From Ignavibacteriota bacterium (GTDB lineage: Bacteria > Bacteroidota > Ignavibacteria > Ignavibacteriales > Ignavibacteriaceae): a DNA stretch of 64,000 nt. Position 1 is the first letter of the stretch; the number at the start of each line of letters is the position of its first letter. The translations under genes were made by a program, and so were the position numbers. The stretch covers positions 2,300,001-2,364,000 of the forward strand of contig CP053447.1 of assembly GCA_013285425.1 (NCBI GenBank). The letters run 5' to 3'. Below, piece after piece: positions 36,475 to 46,332 of the stretch. Below the pieces are notes generated by a model, which saw nothing but the letters and a program-made list of their open reading frames with translations, had not been told where the DNA came from and made no database searches.

Positions 36475-36857
36475 ATTCCGAGTAATTCTTCAACAAATTT
36501 AATTGTTTCGGGGCTCGCGGCTTTTACTTTTTCTTCACCCTCGTCATCAGCAACATCAATACCTTGCATAAGTTTAAGTGCAGATAAAGCTTTAACAACT
36601 GCATAAATATTATGTGGAGTGGGATTTGCTTTGGCTTCTTTGATTGCAATGCGGGCAATATCCCTGATTTCCTTCTGCAGGTCTTCGTTCTCCTGCTGAT
36701 ATGTTTTACGCTGCTCGTCCCAATTGTTTGCTGTTTTCCAATTATACAAAGTCTTTCTTGCAACTTTGTTTTTCATCAGTCCCACAATTGCATCAATGCT
36801 AAAACCCTCAATAACATAAAGCCGTTTCGCCTCTTCATAGAGAGCTGCATTCTTCAT
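36471..36857 (-). CDS. Terminase small subunit-like protein (Mu gp27 / DUF1804)
   Basis: 128 residues. N-terminal helix-turn-helix (AKRLYVIEGFSIDAIVGLMKNKVARKTLYNWKTANNWDEQRKTY) and helical rest. Binds phage DNA for packaging in relatives. ATG overlaps the upstream gene's stop. Confidence 0.75.
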   Translation of the reverse strand: MKNAALYEEAKRLYVIEGFSIDAIVGLMKNKVARKTLYNWKTANNWDEQRKTYQQENEDLQKEIRDIARIAIKEAKANPTPHNIYAVVKALSALKLMQGIDVADDEGEEKVKAASPETIKFVEELLGM

Positions 36858-37102
36858 AGATTATAAGTCTCCTTTAATCTTTCGATCTGCACAAGGCACT
36901 CACGCGCATTAAGTTGCAGCTGTCTGAATTCCTTAGCCATTAATAATATCCTATCGAAATCAAGGTCTAAAAAATCAGAGAAAGGATTTAATAATTCTCT
37001 TAATTGGATCAAAAGGGACTCAGCCTTCATTTCGAACTCTCTATAGCGTTCATTAAGCTCTGCAAACCGCCCTTTTGCTATTAGTAATTCATTATTACTC
37101 AT
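36854..37102 (-). CDS. Small helical phage protein (Mu gp26-position)
   Basis: 82 residues from the ATG at 37102 (MSNNELL); a GGAGA site precedes it. All-helical and probably coiled coil. Occupies the place of Mu gp26, no further assignment. Confidence 0.55.
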   Translation of the reverse strand: MSNNELLIAKGRFAELNERYREFEMKAESLLIQLRELLNPFSDFLDLDFDRILLMAKEFRQLQLNARECLVQIERLKETYNL

Positions 37103-37328
37103 TATGAGTTCTCCTATCATGTAAATCAACTTTAGTTTCGAGCCTTGTTAATATACCGATCAGCAGCTCTTTATATTTTAAATCCTGTTCAATTTGTTTA
37201 AATAGCCGTTCTACTAGATCGGTGTACTGTTTACTTTGAGTTTTATAAGTAACAAACCAGATAACAAAGATGATAATTGAGATGCCACCATTGGCGAGCA
37301 CTTTCAGCAAATCTGGGGTTAAATCCAT
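37095..37328 (-). CDS. Single-pass membrane phage protein (Mu gp25-like / holin-like)
   Basis: 77 residues from the ATG at 37328 (MDLTPDLLKVLANGG). One transmembrane helix (ISIIIFVIWFVTY) then a charged coiled coil. Matches the small membrane proteins at the head of the packaging module; could act in lysis. GGATG-type site upstream. Confidence 0.6.
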   Translation of the reverse strand: MDLTPDLLKVLANGGISIIIFVIWFVTYKTQSKQYTDLVERLFKQIEQDLKYKELLIGILTRLETKVDLHDRRTHNE

Positions 37329-37469
37329 AGAGCATCCTTTTTTTACCCGCAAATTTAATTGTGGAAAAAGCAATATTATTTTGAATGGTGCAGTTTAGGA
37401 GCTAAGCAGGTGGGGATAATTTTGACATAACAAAAATAAAAAAAATTAATCATAAATCAAGAGGTAGAA

Positions 37470-38361
37470 ATGAAGTGGTTTGCAATCTTTAAAACAGGGA
37501 AACACAAAGATAGTGCCGGGAATGAAAAGGAATGGAATGAATCTGATCTTGACAAGATAGTAGAGAATTATGACCCGGCTAAACACGAGGCTCCAATAGT
37601 TGTTGGTCATCCGAAATCAAACGCACCCGCATTCGGCTGGGTAGAAAAACTGAAAAGAGTCGGAGATACTTTGTATGCATTGCCTAAACAACTTGCGAAC
37701 GAATTTGTCGAGATGGTTAATAAAGGACTATTTAAAAAGCGGTCAATAAGTCTTTATCCGGATGGAACGCTGAGGCACATTGGTTTTTTGGGTGCTCAAC
37801 CGCCGGCAGTTAAGGGCTTACCAGATGTTGAGTTCAATGATGAGGATAAACTAAGCATTATTGAGACGGAGGATAATATTGATCTTGAGGAAAAACCCGA
37901 AGTGAATGTTACAGAACTTGAGGTGAAATTAAAAAAATATGAAGAGCAGTTGAAAAAACTTGATAAAAAAGAAAGAGAGTTTGAAGAGCTGCAAACAAAA
38001 TATGCACAGGCGCTTGTTGAAAAATCTACTTTAGAAAAAGAAATACAAAAACAGAAAAGAAACTCTCAGCTAAAAAGAATTTTCCGAAATTGTGGATAAA
38101 GCAATTACAGAAGGTAAACTGCTGCCTAAAATGAAAGATACAGTTATAAAATTATTTGAAGTTGTATCTTTAACACCTGTATATGAGTACAGCGAAGGGA
38201 TAAAAACGCAAACATCTGAATTGCTTACTGAATTGATAAATAGTATGCCCCGGTTAATTGATTTTGCTGAGCAAGATAAGAGTAACGGGAAAGCAAACAA
38301 TGACGACTTACCTGCAAGCAAAATTGTCGCAGAAGAAATCAGAAAACAAATGAAAAATTAA
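37470..38361 (+). CDS. Prohead protease/scaffold (Mu I-like), one-base frameshift
   Basis: Frame 1 (37470-38099) has the Mu I protease pattern: KHEAPIVVGHPKSNAPAFGWVEKL and KKRSISLYPDGTLRHIGFLGAQPPAV, then a long coiled coil typical of the fused scaffold. It stops at IFRNCG; deleting one A from CTAAAAAGAATTTTCC (38071-38085) continues into EFSEIVDKAITEGKLLPKMKD to 38361. Corrected length ~296 residues. GAGG site before ATG. Confidence 0.8.
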
Positions 38362-38381
38362 AAATCATAAGGAGAACCTAA

Positions 38382-39299
38382 ATGAGACTTCAACAAATTT
38401 CCGCTAATGACACATTAACACAACAAGTAGTTACTCAAATGATCTCGAGGGCAACAGTACTTGAGTTTGCAGAGTTTTATCCGATTGTTGGTAACGCAGA
38501 TTACGCCCGTAAGGCAGCAACAGCAAGCGGAGGACAGTTCAGAGCATTAGATGCAGATTACCCGGATAATCTTATTACCCCTGCATTCGCTAATCCGACA
38601 CTTAAAATACTTGGTGATAAAGTACAGGTTGACAGAGCTCACGAAAGAAGAGGATTGGATGTTGCAAGTGTAAGAGCCAGAGAGCTGATGAGTTTCGCCA
38701 GAAATCTTGGAAAACAATTCCAATATTATTTCTTCAATGGCGTGGTTTCAGGAACGCAGTTTAATGGATTAAAGGCAATTGTGCCATCTGGACAAAAAAT
38801 AACTGCAGCTACAAATGGACTGAGCGTTCCGCTTGGTAATGATACTACATCAAAAACTGCGCAACAGAAATTCCTGGAATTGCTCAATCAGCTAATTCAG
38901 AAAGTTGACGGCGGTGCTCAGGTATTATTTATGAATGCTAATGCCCTTAGCAGATTAACAACAATTGCAAGAGAGTTCATTCAGTGGCAGGTAAATTCGT
39001 TCGGTATGCTAATACCTTATTATAATGGCGTGCCTCTGAGAGATGCTGGTTATGATAAAACAGGCGCCCTGGTAATTCCACAGGATGAAACGGTTGGAAC
39101 CAGCACAGATTGTACATCAATTTATGCTGTGAGATTTAGTGAAGGTGCCGATTTGAGTATCGCAACTAATATTGGTGTAGAAGTTAAAGACCTTGGATTA
39201 GTGGGAGTACATTATACTCATAGTGTTGAATTTGATGCTGATCTTGTATTGTTGAATGATTTGAGTATTGCAAGATTAGAAGGTATAAGATTGCCATAA
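38382..39299 (+). CDS. Major capsid protein
   Basis: 305 residues following the protease/scaffold by 20 bases with a GGAGA site. VEVKDLGLVGVHYTHSVEFDADLVLLNDLSIARLEG at the C-terminus and the N-terminal ISRATVLEFAEFYPIVGN match the coat proteins that follow Mu I-type proteases in siphovirus Mu-like phages. Position and length support the call; I do not see a clear Mu gpT match. Confidence 0.7.
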   Translation: MRLQQISANDTLTQQVVTQMISRATVLEFAEFYPIVGNADYARKAATASGGQFRALDADYPDNLITPAFANPTLKILGDKVQVDRAHERRGLDVASVRARELMSFARNLGKQFQYYFFNGVVSGTQFNGLKAIVPSGQKITAATNGLSVPLGNDTTSKTAQQKFLELLNQLIQKVDGGAQVLFMNANALSRLTTIAREFIQWQVNSFGMLIPYYNGVPLRDAGYDKTGALVIPQDETVGTSTDCTSIYAVRFSEGADLSIATNIGVEVKDLGLVGVHYTHSVEFDADLVLLNDLSIARLEGIRLP

Positions 39300-39382
39300 A
39301 TTGGCTGAAAACCCTCTCATTTTCCGGGGGGGTTCAATTTTGAGTTCAACTATGGTGCACAATACCGTTTAAAAACCATTTA

Positions 39383-39421
39383 AACCCCGTTTAAAAACTC
39401 AAAACTTTTTTAGACGGGGTT
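39383..39421 (+). terminator. Hairpin after the capsid gene
   Basis: AACCCCGT (39383-39390) pairs with ACGGGGTT (39414-39421), with an inner A5/T5 pairing. A smaller CCCTC...GGGGG hairpin lies at ~39310-39332. The 197-base gap also has two CCGTTTAAAAAC direct repeats and no gene. Confidence 0.6.
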
Positions 39422-39496
39422 ATATATGGGTTGAACCAAGATCGTGGCTTATAAGCGATTTATGGAAGAATTTTAAAAATCGGGAAAAAGTGAACA

Positions 39497-39928
39497 ATGG
39501 CATATATAGATCAAACAATTCTTGAAAATTATATAAGTAGGGATGAATTAATTAAGCTGACGGATGACGAGAATTTAAGAGATGTAAATCCGGATAGATT
39601 GAACGAAGCAATTAATGCCGCATCGAATGAGTTTGAAAACTATCTGAGAGATGTTTACGACATAGCACAATTCCCAACCTCATTGCCAGAGATGTTAATT
39701 CAACTGCTGGCTGATCTGACAATTTACAACTTGTACAAAAGACGTTACAGACTGGATATGCCTGAATCAATAACAGAAATTTACAAAATGGCAATAGATA
39801 AACTATTAAAAATATCTCGTGGAGAAATGCAGCTTACATTGCCAAAATTAGCAAACCAAGGTTTTATTAAAATAAATAAAACTGAGGTAGATAGAATTTT
39901 TAATCAGGATGAATTGGATAAACTATGA
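39497..39928 (+). CDS. Mu gp36-like protein (DUF1320)
   Basis: 143 residues. AYIDQTILENYISRDELIKLTDDENL ... NEAINAASNEFENYLRDVY is the DUF1320 pattern of a head-tail connector component. Overlaps the next ATG by four bases. Confidence 0.8.
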   Translation: MAYIDQTILENYISRDELIKLTDDENLRDVNPDRLNEAINAASNEFENYLRDVYDIAQFPTSLPEMLIQLLADLTIYNLYKRRYRLDMPESITEIYKMAIDKLLKISRGEMQLTLPKLANQGFIKINKTEVDRIFNQDELDKL

Positions 39929-40356
39929 TTAAAGATGTTAAGGAATTAATTAAAAACTTATTAACCGATGCTATTTTGACCTTACCGCCGCAATTACAAA
40001 TACCGGTTGAGATCCCAACATCAATCGATGGATATAAATTGAGCCATCCGATTGGTGCTTATCTGATCGTTTATAAAGGCAGCACATATAGACAAAAAGA
40101 TGTTAAAAATATTGTTGCCCAAGATAGAGACATTGAAATAATGGTTGTAATTACTGCAAGATACCGTGAAGATTATACTCCGGAGGAATATCTTGATTTT
40201 GCGATTAATAAATTAAGTGGCTATCAAACAGATGCAAAGCGAACCGATAGAATGATTTACTGTAGCCAGGATGAATGGTTGGGTGAAGAAGCAGGAATTT
40301 GGTCTTATGCGGCTACGTTTATTGTGCCGGTTGAATTTTATCAGGTGGGAGTATGA
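39925..40356 (+). CDS. Mu gp37-like protein (DUF1834), tail completion
   Basis: 143 residues, alpha-beta, with AQDRDIEIMVVITAR and a terminal ATFIVPVEFYQVGV. Directly follows gp36 as in Mu-like genomes. Its stop overlaps the lysozyme start (ATGA). Confidence 0.65.
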   Translation: MIKDVKELIKNLLTDAILTLPPQLQIPVEIPTSIDGYKLSHPIGAYLIVYKGSTYRQKDVKNIVAQDRDIEIMVVITARYREDYTPEEYLDFAINKLSGYQTDAKRTDRMIYCSQDEWLGEEAGIWSYAATFIVPVEFYQVGV

Positions 40357-40815
40357 TAAGACCAAACAGTAAAAACCATTAGTAAAAAAGGATTAGACCT
40401 GATTAAAAAATATGAAGGATTAAGACTTGAAGCTTACAAAGACTCGGCTGGCATATTAACAATTGGATATGGACATACAAAAACGGTAAAACCGGGTATG
40501 GTAATAAATCAGGATATGGCTAATCTATTACTAAAGACCGATGTAATGGATGCAGAAACAGCCGTGCGAGATCTCGTAAACATTGAATTAACACAAAACC
40601 AATTCGATGCTCTCGTAAGTTTTGTCTTTAATGTTGGCAGGAGAAATTTTGAACGCAGCACCCTACTTAAAAAACTAAATGATGGTAAAATACTTGAAGC
40701 CGGAGAAGAATTTATGAAATGGACAAAAGCAAGACAGCCGGGCGGTTTAAAAGAATTACCAGGTCTTGTTAAAAGAAGAGCTGAAGAAAAAGTTTTGTTT
40801 CTCAGTAAAAAATGA
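40353..40815 (+). CDS. T4-type lysozyme (endolysin), one-base frameshift
   Basis: The ATG at 40353 reads IRPNSKNH then stops; removing one A from the A5 run at 40371-40375 gives IRPNSKTISKKGLDLIKKYEGL and continues to 40815 (~153 residues). The catalytic E-D-T set is in KKYEGL, AYKDSAG and GYGHT. Cleaves peptidoglycan at lysis. C-terminal GGLKELPGLVKRRAEE is typical of the family. Confidence 0.85.
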
Positions 40816-40846
40816 CATTAGGGTTTAACAGAATCGAGATTAAAAA

Positions 40847-41305
40847 ATGATCGGAAATTTAGATGATATAAATCCCAAACCTGCGGAAATAATTCCGGGT
40901 GAAACAACTATAGAAAAAATTAATCAAGGTAAACTAAAAATAACAATGGAGAAAAAACAAATGTACGGAATAGAAGAAACTAAGGATGTAGTAAAGTTCT
41001 TATGCAAAGCAACAAATGCAGTTATTGAATCATTAAAGGATGATGGTAAAATAACTGTCGGTGATTTCCCCAAATTTGGCGGGGTCGCAATGTCATTATT
41101 CCCTGCATTCAGCGGGATAAATGAAGTGCCAAAAGAACTTGCAGAACTTTCCGAAGATGAAGTAACAGAACTTATTACTCTTGTTAAAGATGAATTACAA
41201 CTTGATGAAAATGTTGAGGAAGTAATATCTAAAGCATTAAATGTTGCAGCTGAAATAAAAGATTTGGTTGATCTTGTAAAACAATTAAAGAGTGGTGCAG
41301 CTTAA
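40847..41305 (+). CDS. Hypothetical phage protein
   Basis: 152 residues; a start at ~40961 (MYGIEETKD) with GGAG eight bases upstream is also plausible. Helical with acidic C-terminal half (ELSEDEVTELITLVKDELQLDENVEE). Between lysozyme and the holin-like gene; unknown. Confidence 0.6.
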   Translation: MIGNLDDINPKPAEIIPGETTIEKINQGKLKITMEKKQMYGIEETKDVVKFLCKATNAVIESLKDDGKITVGDFPKFGGVAMSLFPAFSGINEVPKELAELSEDEVTELITLVKDELQLDENVEEVISKALNVAAEIKDLVDLVKQLKSGAA

Positions 41306-41306
41306 A

Positions 41307-41555
41307 ATGCCTGAAGAAACTGTCAAATGGTATCAGAAAAAAGAAATTTGGGCAGGAATAATTTTCCTAACAGGTGGAATTAAATATTTCGCAAGCCCAA
41401 ATACTATTGCTCATCAACTTGCGGATTATACTATCTCTGTTGGAATACCCATTGCGCTTGGTGTCTTGGGTGTTAAAGACGGAATTAAAAACAACAGTTT
41501 ACCGAGTGGATTAAATAAATTGAACATTAAAAATTATATGAAAAAGGAGAACTAA
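41307..41555 (+). CDS. Holin-like membrane protein
   Basis: 82 residues from the ATG near 41307, with one or two hydrophobic segments (EIWAGIIFLTGGIKYF and ISVGIPIALGVLGV). Next to the lysozyme, so a holin or lysis regulator is likely. Charged C-terminus. Confidence 0.6.
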   Translation: MPEETVKWYQKKEIWAGIIFLTGGIKYFASPNTIAHQLADYTISVGIPIALGVLGVKDGIKNNSLPSGLNKLNIKNYMKKEN

Positions 41556-41556
41556 A

Positions 41557-42505
41557 ATGCCATATGCAGCAGCAGGACTTAAACAAATTGTAATGTGCAA
41601 CAAAGGAACGCTGGCAACTACGCCGGTTGATCCGATTGCACTTGGTATCCGCAAAGATGCAGTTTTAACAGTTAATCACTTCAAACAGGTTGAAGACTAT
41701 CGGAAAAGAAAACTCCATAATATGCTTCAACTTCAAACTTGAAGGTGAATCAATGCAGCCAACAGTTTTTTACTTTTAAAAGTTAATTGATTGGCTCAAT
41801 GGAAATGTTGATTTACAGGTGGTTACACAAAATCAATCATCCAGTGCAAAAGATGTATGGAAATTTATTACTGGCAAAGAGCTTGGGATAGACTTTGATT
41901 GGACTTATAATCAGGACGGCAGAAGTTGTAAGATCAGTTTTGAAAGAGCATTTCCATTTAACGATGCAGTAACCTTTATAGATGCTGCAGATAGCAATAC
42001 CGCGGTAACATTTGCAGGAATTACGGATGACGGTACCGACCTTACAATATACAGAGGTGCAAGCCCGGATAAATTTGAAAAACCAGCAGCATCAAGTCTT
42101 GGAAGTTTTAACCTGGTTACTGTAAGAAGCTTGAACATCAAAACTGAGAATAAAAAGAGCATAGACAATATGTCTCTTGTGGATAATTTGATGATCACTC
42201 TTGAAATGACAGGCAGGGAAGCTGCTATTGCCGATTTTATTACTCGCTTAAACAAACAGCAACTTGATGGAGTTGTATTTCAAGAAAAAAACTCCGGAAG
42301 TTATTATGATAAATTTGATTTTAATGCTAATGTACTTTCACAAACTGATGAGTTTGTAATTAATGATGAAGAAAGAACATTGAAAATAGTTCTTGAAGGA
42401 AGAGTTCCGATTTATGCCGTTTCATTTCTATATGGAACTTCCAATGGTGGTGACGCTGCAGATACAACAGGTACAACCGGTGGTACAATAAAATTTGGTT
42501 ATTAA
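41557..42505 (+). CDS. Major tail tube-like protein, frameshifted
   Basis: AGGAGA precedes the ATG. The first frame stops at 41742. An extra A in CGGAAAAGAAAAC (41700-41712) accounts for the shift; the restored frame reads RKENSIICFNFKLEGESMQPTVF and joins the long frame (LIDWLNGNVDLQ) after a TAA within T/A runs near 41766-41780, where two compensating run-length errors would remove the stop. Net length 3n+1, ~315 residues. Size, place before the chaperone and the TGTTGGTIKFGY tail suggest the tail tube. Confidence 0.65.
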
Positions 42506-42517
42506 TGGAGTTGGAAG

Positions 42518-42778
42518 ATGGAACTAAAAATTAAGATTAGTAAAGGCAATTATGCCTTAAGAACCTTCGATAAAATTGGCAACCAGGTTTTTTATAGTTC
42601 AAGTCGCTTGAAAGGATTTGATTATGTTAATAATGAATTGGTTTGCAATGTGCCTGAAGAATCAGAAACCTACGAACTTAAAGACTTATCAACATTAAAA
42701 ATTGTTACGCAAGGAGAAATTAATGACAGAAACAAAAACCTACACAATAAATCAGCAGATATATCATCTAAAAAATAA
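42518..42778 (+). CDS. Small phage tail-region protein
   Basis: 86 residues, beta-rich (GNYALRTFDKIGNQVFYSSSRLKGFDYVNNELVCNVPEE), following the tube gene by 12 bases. Overlaps the next gene. Unknown. Confidence 0.55.
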   Translation: MELKIKISKGNYALRTFDKIGNQVFYSSSRLKGFDYVNNELVCNVPEESETYELKDLSTLKIVTQGEINDRNKNLHNKSADISSKK

Positions 42779-43060
42779 ATATACACTAAAAGATTGGGGA
42801 CGGATACTTAAAATACTCAGCGGTTTAAATACTGACGATAAGAATTCTATTATGCTACTATTAACTGATAATCGTGTAGAGGATTTGCTGGGGGTTATAC
42901 TCGATAGGCCTGTTGAAGGTGATATTTTTGAAGAAGATTTTAATGAGGTAAGCCGTGCGATAAACGATTTTTTTACGCGAAAAAAAAGTTTGATGAAAAA
43001 TACAACGGGCTCTTCAATAAGCTGAACGATAAACATGGAAAGAACAAGCGGAGAGCTTGA
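42723..43060 (+). CDS. Tail assembly chaperone with possible -1 frameshift extension
   Basis: AGGAGA precedes the ATG at 42723. The 0-frame ends at 43025 (TGSSIS). At 42980-42987 an A8 run offers A-AAA-AAA; a -1 slip gives RKKKFDEKYNGLFNKLNDKHGKNKRRA, ending at TGA 43058-43060. Position just upstream of the tape measure is where gpG/gpGT frameshifts occur in siphoviruses. A missing A in the assembly would have the same effect. Confidence 0.6.
42980..42988 (+). promoter_or_regulatory. Candidate -1 ribosomal frameshift slippery site
   Basis: 0-frame codons CGA AAA AAA AGT; slipping on A-AAA-AAA moves into an open, protein-like frame of 25 codons. No downstream stimulatory structure was evaluated. 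Confidence 0.45.
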
Positions 43061-43274
43061 AAGATTAAGCGAACTTCGAATATCATATTATGACCCTGCA
43101 AGTGTAGATATTGACCCGCTGTTGTTTAAGCTCTCCGGAGGTGACATATCAAAAACAAACATAATTAATGATCTGGAAGTTGAATATTGTTATGATTGGT
43201 ATTACTTGATTAAAGTGAGTGAATTGAATGAGATGAGGTTGAGGATTGCAGAATGGAAAAAGCACATTAAATAA
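43035..43274 (+). CDS. Small phage tail-region protein
   Basis: 79 residues overlapping the frameshifted chaperone tail. Contains SYYDPASVDIDPLLFKLSGGD and YCYDWYYLIKVSELNEMRLRIAEWKKH, resembling small proteins before the tape measure gene. Function unknown. Confidence 0.55.
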   Translation: MERTSGELERLSELRISYYDPASVDIDPLLFKLSGGDISKTNIINDLEVEYCYDWYYLIKVSELNEMRLRIAEWKKHIK

Positions 43275-43352
43275 AGAAAAAGTTACATAAGATTATTAAA
43301 AAAACGATTCCCTAAGTAACTAATTAACTCGCCAAGAAGGACAAAAACAATA

Positions 43353-45962
43353 ATGGCTGATAATATAATAAAACTAAAAATAAGTATAGACAATAAAGAA
43401 GCCATTGCATCAATCCAATTAACTGATGAAAATATACAACAATTGTATAAAAGTTTCAAGTTCGGACAGCAGGCAGTAAATGGCTTTGAGACATCAATTG
43501 CCAGGGGATTCGATAATGCACGCCAGATAATTCAAGGTTTTAGAGAGACATATTCAGCACTACAAAATATATTAAGCACACCGGTACAGGCTGCAATCGA
43601 TTTGGAACAATCAATTGTATCATTTGAAGTATTACTTGGAAACGGTGATAAAGCCAGGCAAATGATTAACGACTTGCGGGAATTTGCATCCAAAACCCCG
43701 CTTCAATTATCCGGGTTGCAGGAAAATGCCAAATTATTATTAAGCTTCGGAGTCGAAGCACAAAATATATTGCCCTATCTGAAAATGCTTGGAGATATAT
43801 CCGGTGGTAATGCCCAGAAAATGAACCAGTTGACACTTGCCTTTGCTCAGATGCAATCAACAGGCAGGTTAATGGGACAGGACCTGCTGCAGATGATAAA
43901 CGCGGGATTTAACCCGTTGCAGATTATGGCTGAAAAAACCGGTAAATCAATTGGTGAATTAAAAAAAGAGATGGAAGATGGAACAATAAGCTCTGAGATG
44001 ATTATCCAGGCATTTAAAGATGCTACAAGTGAAGGGGGAAAATTTTATGGAATGCTCGAAAAGCAAAGTGAAACACTTGGCGGTAAACTGTCAACCCTGG
44101 AAGATAACTTTCAGCAACTGCAGCAACAAATCGGAGGAACAATTGCTATTGGACTATCGCCTCTTATCGAAGAATTTAGTAAAGCTTTAGAGACAATTAA
44201 TGATTTTTCTCCGGAACTGGCTGGATTAATAGGCACATTTGGGACATTAAGCGCTGCGGCATTTACATTAAAAACCACTGGTCTTCTGCCTCTAATAGGT
44301 AACTTACAAGGCTTAAAAAGTATATTTCCTTTATTAAGAGAGCAGATGTCTGCTGCAGGGGCTGGAGTCGGATTATTGCAAAAATCATTTATTACCTTAG
44401 GAACAACATTGAAGGGATTGGCTGCCTCTATTGGACCTGCGGGATGGGTAGTAATTGGCATAACAGCAATAACAGCTGCAATTAATTTATTAAGCAGCTC
44501 AAACGATAAATTGTCTGACTCAGAGCGGCAGGTGATTGCAAGCGCCGATGCCGAAAAAATTAAATTTGATCAGCTTACAAAAACCATATTAGATCAGAAC
44601 AAATCAATCCAGGAACGTAACAGAGCCAAAGAAGAGGCACAAAAAATTTATCCTGGATTTTTAGAAAATCTATCTATTGAAAAAACAAACCATGATAAAC
44701 TGGCTGAAGCTGTTAAAAGGCAAACAGAGGAATTCAGGAAGCTTATTGATCTAAAAATTTTAAATCAGCGGCTCGATTTGGCAATACAAAATTTGGCATC
44801 TAAACAAAACGAAAATATATCGCCCGACATTTGGGATTATCTTTTAGGTGAGGCGCAGCGACTTATTAATGGTACACCAGGGATTATCAATGCCCAGGTA
44901 AATGCTGCTATAAAACACGCTGAAAGTATTACTGAAGCACAGAAAAAAATAGATGACTTATTGGCTGAAATAGATGCTAAAAATAATAAATCAGATAAAG
45001 GTGTAAGCAATAAGAATGGACTAACTAATGAGGAAAAGAAAAAGTTATTCGATAAAAATAAAACGGAATTAACTGAGACACAGAGACATCAGGCCGCAAT
45101 GCTGCAGATAACCTCAGGAAATGATATTTTGATGTTAAAATTAAAGATCAATCATTTTAATCAAATGATTGATCTTTATAGAAAGTTTAACCAAGACGCA
45201 ACTAATCTGATAAATCAGAGAGCTGAAGCTGAGGCTGAGTTATCGAAGAAAACCACCAAACTTGTAGTTCCACCAGAATATGAGATTAATCTTAAAAAGA
45301 AATATGATATGAGTTCGCGTAATATACAAGAAACGATGGATTTAGAAAAAGAACATCAAATTCAAAGCATCAAAATATCTGAATTAGAAACAAATGAGAA
45401 GTTACAATTATTAAATGAACAAAAAGATGCTATAGCATCTTCACTTGGAGAGATAAGTAATATATTCGCACAACATACTCTTGCTTACCAGGCATTTGCA
45501 AAAGCGCAAGCCCTTATAGATACATATACAGCAGCAGAAGCAGCTTATAAATCCGTTGTGGGCATACCCTTTGTGGGTCCAGCTTTAGCTGTTGCTGCTG
45601 CAGCAGCAGCAATAGTTGCCGGGTTAGCACGTGTTGAACAGATTGGCAAAGTAAACATACCTAAAGGATTTGCAGAAGGTGGAAGATTGCCACAGGGCAA
45701 AGCCGGTTATGTTGAGGGTTGGCATAATGAAATCATTGCACCCGAAAAGACTTTTGTAGAGTTATTTAAACAGGAATTAAGACCGCAAATATACGACAAT
45801 AATATATCGTCAAATTACGATTTAATTGGTATAAAGCAATCATTAAATAAGCTAAATAACGCACTTGAACAGGGTATTGTTGCACGTGCTTATTTAGATG
45901 ACAGGGAAGCAAGGAAAATTACTGCTAAGGGTATTTATTTAAACAATAAATCAAAATTATAG
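43353..45962 (+). CDS. Tail tape measure protein
   Basis: 869 residues, the longest intact phage ORF. The tape-measure domain is seen at ~85-240 (SIVSFEVLLGNGDKARQMINDLREFASKTPLQLSGL ... LLQMINAGFNPLQIMAEKTGKSIGELKKEM). Hydrophobic stretches follow (~355-375 and ~735-765), then coiled coil. It sets tail length and is ejected on infection. No lytic-transglycosylase domain is obvious. Confidence 0.85.
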   Translation: MADNIIKLKISIDNKEAIASIQLTDENIQQLYKSFKFGQQAVNGFETSIARGFDNARQIIQGFRETYSALQNILSTPVQAAIDLEQSIVSFEVLLGNGDKARQMINDLREFASKTPLQLSGLQENAKLLLSFGVEAQNILPYLKMLGDISGGNAQKMNQLTLAFAQMQSTGRLMGQDLLQMINAGFNPLQIMAEKTGKSIGELKKEMEDGTISSEMIIQAFKDATSEGGKFYGMLEKQSETLGGKLSTLEDNFQQLQQQIGGTIAIGLSPLIEEFSKALETINDFSPELAGLIGTFGTLSAAAFTLKTTGLLPLIGNLQGLKSIFPLLREQMSAAGAGVGLLQKSFITLGTTLKGLAASIGPAGWVVIGITAITAAINLLSSSNDKLSDSERQVIASADAEKIKFDQLTKTILDQNKSIQERNRAKEEAQKIYPGFLENLSIEKTNHDKLAEAVKRQTEEFRKLIDLKILNQRLDLAIQNLASKQNENISPDIWDYLLGEAQRLINGTPGIINAQVNAAIKHAESITEAQKKIDDLLAEIDAKNNKSDKGVSNKNGLTNEEKKKLFDKNKTELTETQRHQAAMLQITSGNDILMLKLKINHFNQMIDLYRKFNQDATNLINQRAEAEAELSKKTTKLVVPPEYEINLKKKYDMSSRNIQETMDLEKEHQIQSIKISELETNEKLQLLNEQKDAIASSLGEISNIFAQHTLAYQAFAKAQALIDTYTAAEAAYKSVVGIPFVGPALAVAAAAAAIVAGLARVEQIGKVNIPKGFAEGGRLPQGKAGYVEGWHNEIIAPEKTFVELFKQELRPQIYDNNISSNYDLIGIKQSLNKLNNALEQGIVARAYLDDREARKITAKGIYLNNKSKL

Positions 45963-45969
45963 AGGAGTT

Positions 45970-46332
45970 ATGCAATTAACATTAAAACAAATTTTAGAGA
46001 GTGTAGACAGTCTTGGCAAATTACTTAATAAAGAATTGCCTGTTAAAACTGCTTATCGTCTCGGACGGCTATCAAAAGCAATACAGAGTGAATTAGATCA
46101 ATTTAATCTTACCAGGAACAATCTTATAAAAAAATATGGCAAAGAAAAGGATGGGCAATACCAAATTGATCCTGATGATAAAACAGCGCTGGAAAAGTTT
46201 AATAAAGAAATTGAAGAGTTGTTAGATGTAGAAATCAAAATAGATAGTTATGAGCCAATACCAATTAATGAACTTGACGATATTAAATTAAGTGCAATTG
46301 ATATGAGCAAATTAGAAATATTTATCAAATAA
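45970..46332 (+). CDS. Phage tail-region protein (DUF1617-like)
   Basis: 120 residues, helical N-terminal half with LPVKTAYRLGRLSKAIQSELDQFNLTRNNLIKKYG then DDKTALEKFNKEIEELLDVEI. This resembles DUF1617-type small tail proteins; assignment tentative. Stop is directly followed by the next ATG. Confidence 0.55.
   Translation: MQLTLKQILESVDSLGKLLNKELPVKTAYRLGRLSKAIQSELDQFNLTRNNLIKKYGKEKDGQYQIDPDDKTALEKFNKEIEELLDVEIKIDSYEPIPINELDDIKLSAIDMSKLEIFIK

Noticed and set aside
39300-39496. CRISPR-like array of CCGTTTAAAAAC repeats
   Set aside because: Only two short copies 22 bases apart; they belong to a terminator-like hairpin region.
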